From assembly GCA_905147135.1 (NCBI GenBank), contig LR990051.1, positions 1,059,001 to 1,123,000 on the forward strand: 64,000 bases of DNA, in the 5' to 3' direction. Below the pieces are notes generated by a model, which was given only the letters and a program-made list of their open reading frames with translations, searched no databases and was not told the DNA's origin. This stretch comes from Blastobasis lacticolella (lineage: Eukaryota; Arthropoda; Insecta; Lepidoptera; Blastobasidae). Below are positions 34,324-45,149 of the stretch, one piece after another (position 1 is the stretch's first letter; each line of letters begins with the position of its first letter). The position numbers were made by a program, and so were the translations under genes.

Positions 34324-34619
34324 GCTATGTACCAATGACTGAAATGAATTTGTTAGTTATGTACATTAGTTAAATACTGATGCTCTAACGGTGAGGGCAG
34401 TCGCAACTGAATGTGTAATCATGGTCCAATCTTTCGTCCAATGGTTAGATTTCCCTGGACCTTCGTCACCCTCCTAGGGTGACGAAGGTCCAGATGGCAG
34501 TCGCTGCACTGTAATTACCAGATCTGTCAAATTCTGGATCATGGTCAAGGCGGACCACGGGCCCTCACGCTCGAGAGCACAACACAGACATTAACGCAAG
34601 ATGATCCCCTGTGTACAAT

Positions 34620-35110
34620 CAATTGTTAAATAAATAAATAATAATTCACACGTAAACATTATTCAGATACATCCCAGCTTACGTTTAAGTCTGCGCAGTC
34701 AATCAATAACTAGTCTACGTTTCACATAAAAGTGCTCTGAAATAGTACGCCCTTTCACTTGTTCAAAGTCACCCACCGTTGTCGGTTGAAAGCCGCTTTG
34801 CTCTACATCGATCCGGGCGCGCCATAGAATTCGAGAGATCCCATTGTGTCCCATAACTGATTACTACAGGTAGGTAATCGAATTGAAAATACGTCGCGGA
34901 CACAGGGATGCTCGGTGTTCGGGCCGTACGCATGGCCGGCGGGCTTGGCGAGCGTTTCGTGCTATTTATTTTTTATGTATTTGGTCCTATGAAATTGGCG
35001 TTTTGTATGGCGAAAATGCCGGAAATTATAATTTTCCTACAAGCAAATTTTTCTATTTCTTGGAAATGGCAAATTCGAATAAAAATTCATAGGTAAGGAC
35101 CCAATATTAG
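34620..35110. other. Non-coding stretch
   Basis: Short overlapping open frames near 34883-35096 show no domains. 'GCGAAAATGCCGGAAATTAT' and neighbours do not match anything I recognise. Confidence 0.35.
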
Positions 35111-35112
35111 AC

Positions 35113-35245
35113 TAGCCAGGCGTTTCACCGCCATCTCATCTGGTGATAAGTGACGATGCGGCCGAAGATGGAGCATGCCTGTCTAGGAACAGCGTATTTA
35201 CTCTAGCCTTGAAGGCGTCCAAATTATGATGACCAGTCCGAACCA
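35113..35245 (-). repeat. LINE family C 3' end
   Basis: 'ACCGCCATCTCATCTGGTGA' and 'GATGCGGCCGAAGATGGAGC', matching the inverted copies at 35640-35733 and 50800-50913. Confidence 0.65.
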
Positions 35246-35279
35246 TGGGCGCCTCTACTATTAATATCTACTAGTATTT

Positions 35280-35520
35280 AGTATGGGGGTCTTAGGTATA
35301 CCGTCACGAGGTGCCAAGACTGTACAACCAGTCTCAGGGCCCCAGCTGAGGTCCTTGGTCAGCCTCGGTTTGCCATTGCTCGTTGCCGTGCTGAAATTCG
35401 ACTCTCAAAGTAAGAAACGGTCACCCTTCCAGTTTCCGGACTCTGCGAACGTTGCTTAGCCTTGGTCATCGCGGTCTCGCACGCTGCCACTAGATCAGTG
35501 CCGTGTTTTTATATCCTGGG
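35280..35520 (+). repeat. Dispersed repeat shared with 63330-63560
   Basis: Common blocks: 'GCTCGTTGC-GTGCTGAAATT' and 'GAAACGGTCACCC-TCCAG'. Unclassified; non-coding. Confidence 0.6.
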
Positions 35521-35639
35521 GAAGTTCTATTTAGGGAACCACTCGTCGAGATAAATGTAGGATCTAGCACATTTCACAGTCCTCAACAAGGCCAGGGAAT
35601 CGGTTAATGCACTCAGCATCATCATCATCTTCGTTTCAG

Positions 35640-35733
35640 TCCCGGTTGTGCTCTCACACGCCTCTCTCTTTTAGACAGGCATGCCCCATCTTCGGTCGCA
35701 TCGTCACTTACCACAAGGTGAGATGGCAGTCAA
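35640..35733 (+). repeat. LINE family C 3' end
   Basis: 'CATGCCCCATCTTCGGTCGC' to 'AGGTGAGATGGCAGTC', inverse orientation to 35113. Confidence 0.6.
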
Positions 35734-35737
35734 ATCT

Positions 35738-35945
35738 ATACTTAGCATAAAACAAAGTTGCTGCCCGTGATCTGTCCCTATGTATCTATATACGCTTAGA
35801 TCTTCTCAACTGCGCAAAGGATGTTAATGCGGTTTTCAACAATACATAGAGTGATTCAAAAGGAAGATTTATAAGAAAGAAAAAACGTGTAGGTAGGGGC
35901 AAAGTAGGTAAACACGAACGAAGTCGCGCCGGGTCCGGAAGTATC
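35738..35945 (+). repeat. Helitron-like / 'cttcgttcgcg' repeat
   Basis: 'CATAAAACAAAGTTGCTGCC', 'ATGCGGTTTTCAACAATACA', 'GAGTGATTCAAAAGGAAGAT' then 'AACGAAGTCGCGCCGGGTCC'. Opposite orientation to the copy at 53996-54235; further fragments near 43795, 50406 and 60085. Confidence 0.65.
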
Positions 35946-36506
35946 ACATAATACACAAAGCCTCGAAACCTTTCATCAGTGCGCTGACAAACTGTCCCGC
36001 GTGTCCATCGAACGTCGCCTTCGTTTGGAGCAGATTTCAGTGGGCTCCCTCCGATTCAGGATGAGAGCCGATTCATTTTACACAATAGGTGCTATATGGC
36101 CAACTAATCCGCTTGGAAACCGACTCGCACTCAGTCCTTTGTGAAGCGATTCAATTTCCGTTCATACTTAATTAAATCTGTGGAACCAGTTATTTAACCA
36201 ACCTTCGTTTCGGACGGTTGAGCATTGAGCATTATTGATACGTTTCGATTTGGGTATGTGTTGGAAAAATGTAAGATCGCATTGATATTTGCGTTTACAA
36301 AAACAACAAAAAATATGTAGCTGAATATACACACAAATACATACATACATTAGGTTATATTATTGGATTATTCTAGGAATTACTAATTTTTTTAAAGATT
36401 AAATTTTGCCGACGATACTAATGTAGTAAATGTCGCTAATAATGTAGTTTTCTATAGGTGAAAGAATTTTTAAAATCGTTTTAGTATTTTTTTAGTTTAT
36501 CCCTTA

Positions 36507-37247
36507 CTAGCGGCCCGCCCCGGCTTCGCACGGGTCCCACTACGGGTACACGGGTTACACACGACCGCTGCGTAAGGAGCCGACCGCGCGAGTAAGTCGC
36601 GCGGCACTTTATTTCTTGACATTGACTCCCCTCCCGTACCCTGTGCTGCCTAGATAGCCGAGCGGACTGAGCGGCGAACACGCGACTTTTTTCTAATATT
36701 CACATTTTTAAACTCGTGATATCTTTCGAATGGAATGTCTGAATTGAATAATTCAAAAAGTTATAAAGGTAAAGGTATTGAAGCAGTCGTGAATATGAAG
36801 TAATTGATTTTGATAAGGATTAATACCAAGGTACAAATAAAGAGCGTTTTTTAGCGGCGGCATTTCAATTAAATTTTGAAAATAAAAGAACACTTATTGT
36901 GACATAACTATAATAGTTAGACATATACTGTCGCGACACTTTTTGTAGATAATGATGTGTTCTGCAAAGTCGTAGTACATTATTTTGTTCTATCATCAAT
37001 AGTTTTCGCAGCACACGCGATGTAAGGAATTTTTTGGGTATTTTTTTACACCTTGGGTTACATTATTGGAGTTTCATTAATGATCTGTAATTTTTTAGAA
37101 AAAAAATATAGCCTATGTCACCCGGGGATAGTGTAGCTTCCCAACGGTGAAAGAATTTTTGAAATCGGTCCAGTAGTTTCGAAGCCTATTCAATACAAAC
37201 AAACAAACAAAAAATCAAACATTTCCTCTTTATAATATTAGTATAGA
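36507..37247 (-). mobile_element. Non-autonomous Helitron, complete ends
   Basis: Minus strand: begins TC directly after A ('A|TCTATACTAATATTATAA') and ends with a GC-rich hairpin region followed by CTAG directly before T. This is the A^T insertion without target duplication that defines Helitrons. 741 bp with no Rep/helicase coding, so mobilised in trans. A piece of a related element lies just outside the 3' end (36440-36505). Confidence 0.85.
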
Positions 37248-37254
37248 TATAGAT

Positions 37255-37515
37255 AATCTATCTAGACCACACTCCGTATAGCCCCATTGCGATCGGCGAT
37301 CACAGTCAGCTATTCCATTACCGGCCCCCGCCGTACGCTTTGCCCCATTAGTTGCTTTGGTTGCGATGATTTATTGCATACGTACATTACTATTGGCGGA
37401 TATCTGACGGGATTTGTGTGACGGCCGGCTAAATACACGGCAATGGACATGGCCGCTAATGGTCGCTTTGCTGACTTTATGCCCCAGGTATTACAGGGTG
37501 AGGCCTGAGAACAAT
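37255..37515. other. GC-rich unique island
   Basis: Apparently single-copy sequence with 'CGATCGGCGATCACAGTCAG', 'GGCCCCCGCCGTACGC' and 'ACATGGCCGCTAATGGTCGC'. No exon or repeat recognised; possible conserved non-coding element. Confidence 0.35.
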
Positions 37516-37640
37516 TTACTTAATAACCGACCGCGTTTCCAGGGAACGTATGCGTGTGTAGACCGGGTGTAATTATATTCTTCAACACAGTTGCTGGAGA
37601 AGCCTACATTTTTTTACCGATTTTTGATCATATGTTTTAT

Positions 37641-37722
37641 TATTTTTATATCACTAGGTGGCAAACAAGCTTATGGCCTGCCTGTTGGTAAGCATTCACC
37701 ACAGCCTATGGACATAAGCGCT
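37641..37722 (-). repeat. LINE family B 3' terminus
   Basis: 'GTGGCAAACAAGCTTATGGC', 'GGTAAGCATTCACCACAGCC'. A family-C fragment follows at about 37775-37822. Confidence 0.65.
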
Positions 37723-38294
37723 CTCGTGACTTGATATCGAGCTCACAGTTTGCTCGAAGCGCTGAGCAGTGCTTTTTTTACTAGACTATCTAGGCATTTG
37801 ACCGCAATCTCACCTGTCGCGGTTCCTGTCTCTGCAGCCCTAACGCTCCGGCGCTGGCGGTACTCTAGATTAAGTTTTTATCATATTTTTATTACATATG
37901 TATTGTAAAATAGTTTTAAGTTTTTCACAAAGTGTATATTTTAGTAAGTAAATATAAATGAATAATAATAGTATGTAATAATAAACCGTCTATTTCAGGC
38001 AAAATGTATAACAAAGTTTTAAACAATGTCAACACATCAAAATCCATTAAAGAGCTAACACATCCATCCAAAAAACCATCCTACCAAAAATATTTTAGTT
38101 TACGATACAACACTCATACTACTCCATTCTCGATTGACGTACGCTATTTTTGATTCCGGTAAAATGTTGCATTGCCACTGCAAAATGGAATTTCACGCCG
38201 CGAGCAGCTCTCTAGTGTAGCAATCGTAACTACTCCAAAACAAAGCTCGTTCTATTCTTGCTTTACCACTCCTACTGTACACGTTTATTTATTA

Positions 38295-38676
38295 CTAGTT
38301 TTTTTCTGCGATTTCGTCCATGTGGAAATCATTGGAGTGGCGACCATTTTAAATAGCCGCCCTAATGTATTTCTGTATTTCTGGTTCTACCTAATCGAAT
38401 TTGATGAAACATGGCGTAGATTATAAGTTGGACCCCAAACTACCAAACTGTGAAAACCCCATTAAAATTAATTCGGCGCCATTTCCATGTTTCTTATAGT
38501 TTAGCTGGTCTGTTATGGTTCTACATTACTTGTTCCAGTTTCCAAAATAAATTATACTCTATATGTTGCCCAGGCTTAATAGTTACACAACAAAAAAGTT
38601 TTATTCAAATCCGTCTAGTAATTCCGGAGATTAGCCTGTACAAGCAGAAAACATTAAAATATTTCTTATAGTATTA
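38295..38676 (-). mobile_element. Helitron-like element, 5' end degraded
   Basis: CTAG at 38295-38298 next to a decayed terminal hairpin ('ctgcgatttcgtccatgtgg'). The body has 'TTCAAATCCGTCTAGTAATT', characteristic of the Helitron-like family here. The expected TC start near 38676 is mutated. Confidence 0.55.
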
Positions 38677-38679
38677 CTA

Positions 38680-39300
38680 TTTGTTTATCACTTTAAAATT
38701 TTCTTTTGTAAATCAATGTAATTCAGACCCACTTTTTCACTGTTTTATTATAGGTTAAAGTTTATGCCCTAAATGTATCTGCCAGTCAAAAATGAAAAAG
38801 TGTGATCGAAAAAGGTAGGCGGTAACTTAAAGGTTTAGCTATCATCAATCCTTTTCCAAAAACGTATTGACTCCGAATCAAACGAGCATTCGACCAACAC
38901 TTTGGACCGTAAATAACAATAATTAAAGGCTAGATTGATCAGCCTGTAGACGTGATTGATAGGTCAGGAGGTAAATTGCATGTAGCCTTTTAAGGTTGCC
39001 CCGTACGCCAAATGCCACTTGTCAATGTCGAGTAATTGGCCCTAATCTACTTTGCTTGAAATATTACTTGATACACACGATCGCCCTTTGAATTAAATAA
39101 GTGCGCCCCTAACTATTTAGGGATAAGGGCGTCATCGCTGCTGGCTTAACCCTGGCTCTATTTATGACAACCTGAGCGGTTCGGTTGGTTAACATGGCGC
39201 TGTGTGAATAGTATAAAAATATCGATTTGTTTTATTTATTTTTGACAATTTGACGTTGTACACAGCTGGGTATTCCAGCTGATAGCAGCTAATTTTTATA
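38680..39300. other. Non-coding, partly unique
   Basis: 38870-39190 is a more GC-balanced single-copy stretch. No gene recognised. Confidence 0.35.
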
Positions 39301-39317
39301 GTGTTTTTTATTTATGC

Positions 39318-39965
39318 TACGCAGTGACAGACACAGCCCACCTGATGATAAGCGGCATTTATTGTATTTTATTTATTTATTTAAAACTTCATGCACATTA
39401 CAGTACAATGGCGGACTTAAAGCTACGCAGCTTTTTCTACCAGTCAACCAGAGAACAATTACTAAAAATTACAAGGCGGTGCTACAAAAGAAGAAGATAA
39501 AAGAACATAAAACAGACTAAAAGTAACATTAATTAAATAAGTATATCAAACATTCACAGACCAAAACTTATAGATAGTATAATAGGAGAGAGAGAAAGAC
39601 AGAGAGAGAACAAGGAACTGAGCATAACAAGCTACTGGCACACTCAACAACACAACTGCCCAAACACTTAAAAAAAAAAAAAAAGGGAAAAGAGAAAGAC
39701 TATGTAGTATTTATCGGTAATAACATCTACGATTCAAGCATTTAGGTTGCAGGCAACAAGAATGCGAAACGTAGGTGCGTTGTTACCATGAGGACCAAGA
39801 TGAAATGCCTCATGCCTGTAATTGCGCTGGCTACCTTATCCTTCAACCCGGAACACAACAATGCAAGCACTGTTGCTTGGCGGCAGAAACAGATAAGGCG
39901 GTGGTACTCACCCAGGCGGACTCCTCAGTATTGACAGAGTCTTACCACCTTATGGTTTTCATCAT
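39318..39965 (-). repeat. LINE family D copy split by another LINE 3' end
   Basis: 'CAGCCCACCTGATGATAAGC' (39335-39360) resumes at 39724 with 'CATCTACGATTCAAGCATTT', matching the continuous copy at 52444. The intervening 39360-39720 begins with a reversed tail (TTTATTTATTTA, 'AAAACTTCATGCACATTACA') and is a minus-strand LINE 3' end, followed by GA- and A-rich sequence. Confidence 0.6.
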
Positions 39966-40008
39966 CATCTTTGTCCGGCTATGACATAGATACGAAGCGG
40001 ACGTCCGC

Positions 40009-40233
40009 CATCATCACCACAGCCCGTAACAGTCCACTGCAGGACCCAGGGCCTCTCCCACGAAAGAGGAGGTTATTGCCATAATCTCCACGCTTGGCAG
40101 GCGGGTTGGAGATCGCAGTGTACAATATAACAATGGAAAATGCTGCTGCCCATTTTCCAGACTACGGAGACTCTTGATCTGTTGTCTTGAAAACATTAGT
40201 CGCTTTGTACGACACCCACGAGTGTAAGGGGCC
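40009..40233 (-). mobile_element. RTE-derived short element, copy
   Basis: 'CAGCCCGTAACAGTCCACTG', 'TTGCCATAATCTCCACGCTT', 'GCTGCTGCCCATTTTCCAGA', 'GTACGACACCCACGAGTG'. Ends before the 5'-most head block, so slightly 5'-truncated. Confidence 0.85.
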
Positions 40234-40804
40234 CCGCCTACGACCCACCTAATATCCTGTCTAAACTCATCAAATATTCTTCACAATATCAGGTGTACCA
40301 AATTTTCAACGTTTCCTGTAGACTTTGATGAATCGATTCTTTGGCTTCTAAAACCCCTACTTGTACAGGTGGCTCAAAATTATGATTACAAAATAAAATA
40401 TATATTTAATAAAAATGGAATGCTATGCGTGCCCTTTCATTTTTGTTTATTATTTTTTCATTCATTGGCACCATTGTAATATTATTTAGTTGGCAATTTT
40501 AAAACGTCGGCGGAGCGTAGAACCATACTTTCATTGTACGAATCGAGGAAAACGACAGTGTGAGATAGTAAACATTATGGATGTTAGCCGTTAGCGAATT
40601 CTACCGAACGCTATGTTGAGTTCGGTAAGATCACAGAGCGTCCTGGGAGAGAACGTAAGCGGACAGTTCGAACTTCTAGGGTACTTTAGCAAACAAAGAG
40701 TCCTAAATCCACAAATCAAGGTGGGAAAAATGTCTCGAGACTTGGACTTAAGCGCTCCACCGGTCAGCGTATAGCGCTCATTGAAACTGCAGAAAAGCGC
40801 GATT

Positions 40805-40910
40805 GCTTACAGTATGTATGTATGTAAACACTTTATTGCGTATACATAAAGAACAATAACGAAAGAAAATAAATATACATTGCAAAGGCAGTACTTGGTC
40901 ACAGTGTACT
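40805..40910 (-). repeat. LINE 3' end with (CATA)n-type tail
   Basis: Reversed tail 'GTATGTATGTATGTAAACAC' then 'TTTATTGCGTATAC' (AATAAA on the minus strand). Confidence 0.55.
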
Positions 40911-40964
40911 TTTACGTAATTATAATAAGCAGGTATTTGACCGCCATCTCACCAATAATGAATA

Positions 40965-41000
40965 AAATAATATCACTTAGCTCTTTAAGTGATATTATTT
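40965..41000. repeat. Perfect 15-bp-arm hairpin
   Basis: AAATAATATCACTTA and its exact complement TAAGTGATATTATTT around a 6-nt loop. Sits directly after a family-C fragment (40931-40953). Confidence 0.75.
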
Positions 41001-41339
41001 CATGCATTAAGAAATAAGCAAGCCACGAAGCAAGAGTGGAGTGGCATTTATATTTTTACTGCCAGAGCAACGTGTTATTACGTGGGCAGCGCACTGGCTT
41101 TATGCCTGGTGTTGCTAATGCCCCGCTTGCCTGTATGCCTACTAATGAAAGTAGAAAAAAACTTGTTAAAGTCCATTTGCGTTAAGAAAATAGTGAGTAA
41201 AAGGGGTTTTCACAGTGTAGTAAAAATTTTAATATAAAAAAAAAAGATTAAGTTTAAAGGATATAAATCAAATTAATTGTTTCAAATTAAAAATAAGGTC
41301 AAGGATATCCCACGAATGAAGCCAGTCTAGTATTTGCTG

Positions 41340-41371
41340 TTTATTCCAACCAGCGAGGCAATCATTTTATT
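41340..41371 (-). terminator. Two polyadenylation signals downstream of the CEP20-like gene
   Basis: AATAAA on the minus strand at 41340-41345 and 41366-41371, about 220-250 bp past the stop codon at 41590. Position and spacing fit a short 3' UTR; the cleavage site is not determined. Confidence 0.45.
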
Positions 41372-41589
41372 ATTTTCTGCCGCCAACTGGTCACTGTAAA
41401 CTTAGCTTTCTAATTTGTTGCGTACTGATTGGTCGAGGGGCGGGGCTAGGCCGGCGGACAACGATGACTCACTATTTTCTATCGCAAATGAACTATAGTG
41501 CGGCCGTAGCCCAATACCAAACTCAAACACAGACTCCAACCACGACACATTTACTCAAAAATTCCGCGTCACACCGTCCCCACTGCCCC

Positions 41590-44459
41590 TTACTGTGTAT
41601 CCTTCTTGATCTTGCTGATCTTGCGCTTGATGCGCTCCGTGTACGCTGCCACGATGTTGGAGAGCAATGGCAGGGAGGAGCTGCGCTCGTCGTCCCGTAC
41701 TCCTACTTCTGCACACAGTTCTGCGCGGCTGGCCCGCTCTAGAGGCATCGCGGCCTCTGACGTCAGTACCGACATGGAGTAGAGGTATCTGGAACCAACA
41801 ATAAGGCAATTTTAGGACAGGTCTTTTTGTAGGTTGGTTGTTATGTGAATGGATCTTCTACGTGCCGCTCGCGAGTCGCGGCCTACATAGTGTTGACATG
41901 GTTCAATGATTCGATGACGCGAACGAGCAATACCTATGTGTGTATGACAATACTATCGCACCTGCGTATGAAAAGGTCGCTGATGATTGGTCCCATGTGG
42001 GAGTTGCGTAAGAGTACAGGGAACATCAAGGATCAAAAACACTGGCGTTAGGAGTTTATAAAAGTAGTATATCACACGTGCATGACGCACCATGAGCCCG
42101 GACTTGAGCCTCCTCTATTAGCCGACATTAGTCCGATATTACAGCAATGAGGACTTTTTCAGTAGGTATTGATAATTGGTTTCAAAAAGCATCAATAGAT
42201 GGCACTCCTACAATTTTGGTAATCTTTTATTAATCTGTATGATGTATGGTGGTAGTGATTTGATGCAGCCAACTAATACTAAACATAAAAATAAAATGTT
42301 TTTTGATATAAACATAACTGTTGTTATGTTGTACGAAATGTAAAAAGAAATATTTATAGAAGTTGGCACTATGTTCCATTATTATTATAACCTCTAAACT
42401 GGTTGAAAACGATTGACAAATACAATATTATCCAATACAACGTACCCAGTGTTTATATCCTGTTTGCTAAGAACCTATTTCAAGTGATTATCGATTACCA
42501 AAATTGTCGGGGCGCCATCTAGTGAGTGGTTAGGAATGCTTTAGATACCTATTGGAAAACTGCTCATTTATATCTGCCTCCAAGCGGTCTCGAATATGAT
42601 TCAGAATTACTCTTGGACTTGGAAAAAATTTTTAGCCGATAGCTTGGTACACCGACAGCTTGTTTCGCCGAATAAGGGTCGGATCGACTTGTCGTTGAAC
42701 CGAGCTATGGGATCTACAATTCTCCCTCGTACCGATGATCCATCAGAGAACAGTATTTCTCTGTACAGTAGAGCAAACTGAATGTTTAGCAAGTTGACAA
42801 TGACTGAAATTCGCCATGTTATTATTTACAGACGCGTGGTTTCCCATTAATGTCAATAAGCGATTTTCTCGTTCTCCTTATAATACGAACAAACTAAGAA
42901 TGTGATTAAAGTACTGAAATTCAGTTTCCTCGACTATACAAATGTATGTGCCCAGCGTAAGTGCTGCATTAACTTGTTCATATACTATTTTCGACCGACG
43001 TCGATCGAGTACGCGTCAGCCGAGCACTAAATACTGACCCATTCCATTCGAGGTACTCCCTCACGAGCTCGTTCACGAGTAGCACCTCGTGAGTCGGCTG
43101 CGGCGGACCTAGCTTCTTATCTTTACCCGTGACCTGCCTCTCGCGGAGAACCTCGGTGACCTTGGCTCGGATCTGTATGGACATAGACCACGTTTAACGT
43201 GAATAAGATGTTACCGTGAGAGCGTCGGTGGCCTGAATGAGGCCTAGAGTCCGACTCGTACCGCGACGTACCGGGTTCGGACGCCGCTGCCGCCATGTAC
43301 CAATGGCTCTTTACTGAATTATGTATAACTGTTGAACACGAACCGATGCTCCTACGGTGAGGGAAAACATCGTGATGAAACCCGCACATTTAGGAGCCTG
43401 AATGAGTATCCATGATCCATTCTGGTAAGGTTTCCATAGTCTGTTAACATAGTCACAGAAGTCGGATGGCAGTCGCTCCATTGTAATTACCTGACCTGCC
43501 AAATCCTGGATCATGGTCTAGGTAGACCGCAGGCCCTCGTGCGCGAGAGCACAACCGGGACATTAACGTCAAGATGACTAAGGTTTTACCGAGATACTAC
43601 TGCAACATCGAACCACTCATCATAGACGGAGATGACAACGTCTGCAAAACAACATTCTCCCACACTCAATAAGGTTGTGGAAAGAGATCCTTGGAGAGTT
43701 CAATGAGTTCTTCAAGAATGAGAGTGAAAATATTTTCACTAGGTCTATAACACGTTCAATACATACGTTAATTACACGTACTTGCTTCTAACGCTTTACC
43801 AGAATCGCGATAAATTCAAAAACTACTGAACGGATTTTCTTGCGGTTTTCACAAACATACAGAGTGATTCATGAGTAAGGTTTAGGTGTATAATTTGTTA
43901 AAGTTGCTACTATTACTAGTGGTATGAAGTAAATGTTCCAAGTCTACGTAGGCCTGCTACATTATTGCCAGTATCTATAATCACGATATACAATAGCCTA
44001 CAAATGGTTACTTGTATAAAATAAGGTTTATATGGTTACATAATTTGTTCACTAACTTCAATATTCGTGGTAGTAATACGAATAAACTCTATCCTGCGAC
44101 CGTGAACAAGACTTTTTTCTGTCCTTATTATAACTCAGCGAAGTGGCAACACAAAACACAACACCCACCTATATCTTTCAACGTGATCACAAAGTAAAAA
44201 CTCGGAACTTTGTTCAGTTGCGGTTACAATGCTGGAGGTAATCAGAGAGTGCATCTGCAGTATTGTAGACCACTACATCCAAACAACTACAATGAGCTGA
44301 GCAATCCAGAGCGACAGACATAATTAATCCACCAACAGTACCGCGAGGGGCACTTTTAATTACCTCCGCCTGGAATTTGTTCAAGTGGCCGCTGCTTTTT
44401 AAGATGTCCTTTATAGCTATTAATACGTCCTTCTCGGTGGCCCCTTTTTCTGATGACAT
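41590..44459 (-). CDS. CEP20: CEP20/FOR20 (FOPNL) family LisH protein, three exons
   Basis: Likely the centrosomal protein 20 orthologue. In the family this small protein sits at centriolar satellites and basal bodies and supports cilium or flagellum assembly. Exons on the minus strand: 44364..44459, 43039..43172, 41590..41788; together 142 residues plus stop. Introns are GT-AG (GAG|GTAATT...ACAG; GG|GTCAGT...CCAG) and join in frame. The start is the ATG at 44459 with A at -3. Residues 11-43 ('VLIAIKDILKSSGHLNKFQA', 'IRAKV') match the family N-terminus. The LisH motif lies at about 62-94, with 'LLVNELVREYLEWN' running across the exon 2/3 junction into 'YLYSMSVL'. 'LPLLSNIVAAY' (116-126) fits the family's C-terminal block, then a basic tail. 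Vertebrate homologues are somewhat longer. Intron 1 holds a SINE-1, intron 2 a MITE. Identification rests on pattern recognition, not a search. Confidence 0.88.
42146..42568. mobile_element. ~420-bp MITE with long arms, copy 2, in CEP20 intron 2
   Basis: Same element as 29408-29804: 'CAGTAGGTATTGATAATTGG', 'CTACAATTTTGGTAATC' inverted against 'GATTACCAAAATTGTCGGGG' and 'ATTGGAAAACTGCTCATT'. Arms are about 75-80 bp and divergent; interior non-coding. Confidence 0.75.
43216..43577 (+). repeat. Full-length SINE-1 in CEP20 intron 1
   Basis: About 360 bp from 'AGCGTCGGTGGCC' to 'GACATTAACGTCAAGATGAC', antisense to the gene. The tRNA-like head is diverged (B box GGTTCGGACG) and the body complete. 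Flanks 'TTACCGTGAGA' and 'TTACCGAGA' may be a decayed target duplication. Confidence 0.9.
43795..43895 (+). repeat. Helitron-like repeat fragment
   Basis: 'AACTACTGAACGGATTTTCT', 'GCGGTTTTCACAAACATACA' and 'GAGTGATTCATGAGTAAGG' match the internal part of the 35738 copy. Lies in CEP20 intron 1. Confidence 0.6.
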
Positions 44460-44640
44460 TGTAATTGTAGATATAGAAGGAATACAGTACAAAACTTAGT
44501 TTGATTATACTTTAGCTTCGATGAATACGCCTAAAATCACCTAAAATATTTATTTTATTTATATGTCAAAATCTTTGATTTAATTTTTCAACTTTGACAG
44601 TTGAGTTTAAGAGGTTGTCACAGTGTTTGCTATGTCTATG
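44460..44640 (-). promoter_or_regulatory. Candidate 5' UTR and promoter of the CEP20-like gene
   Basis: Placed only by position upstream of the first exon. Contains 'CAACTTTGACAGTTGAG' and repeated TGTCAAA-type words. No TATA box is assigned and the start site is unknown. Confidence 0.3.
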
Positions 44641-44934
44641 GTTTTGAGTTCGATGAGGTTGTAGTGTCCAAAAAAGTTTATTTACAAAATTATGTTTATT
44701 GCAATATGGTGTACCTATTTCGGGACTCATTATTGATTCGAGCCTTGAGTCATCTTGAGTCGAGACCACGAGATTAGAAAAGAGTAAAACAGTTTAAAGA
44801 CTTAGAACTATAATTAATTTCTATCATTTATAATTTTCGAAATTGATTGTCAAAAAAATTCTCAATTTTAAATTCAAAAATAAATCCCGTCCGGTCAATC
44901 ACGGCCTCTACCAGTTTGATAAATTCGCTAGATC

Positions 44935-45145
44935 TTCGGCATCCTCATGTCGTAAGCCGTTAGCTCTCGCATCCGACTCAGGGATGTCAACCCATCGCGT
45001 CTTTGGTCGTCGAGGGATCGTGGCTTATTTCCTGACACCCACATTTTTGGGCACCTATTTCCACATATTCGTATAGGTAGCCCCTTCAATCTTACCTGCG
45101 ATGTCTCTCACGATACGGCTGACACGGATGTACTTGTTATATACA
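44935..45145 (-). repeat. Second RTE-type LINE, C-terminal fragment
   Basis: Aligns with 10160-10370: 'TCGTAAGCCGTTAGCTCTCG', 'TGTCAACCCATCG', 'GATGTCTCTCACGATACGGC'. Read reversed it is the degenerate C-terminal coding region ('LRHEDA'). Confidence 0.65.
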
Positions 45146-45149
45146 CAAG

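Larger units (their letters stand above)
30662..34606 (+). repeat. SINE-1 copy split by a LINE and a LINE stub
   Basis: Head 30662-30724 ('GTCGGTGGCCGAGTGGTTAC', anticodon-arm 'CTCGTAAGCGAG', then GGGTTCGAAT). It continues at 33974 (TCGAATCCCACTGTGGCTA) and again from 34324 (GCTATGTACCAATGACTG) to the 3' end near 34606. A repeated segment around 34440-34500 adds a small internal rearrangement. Confidence 0.85.

Noticed and set aside
41464..41742. 92-codon plus-strand open frame over CEP20 exon 3
   Set aside because: Antisense of a confident exon.
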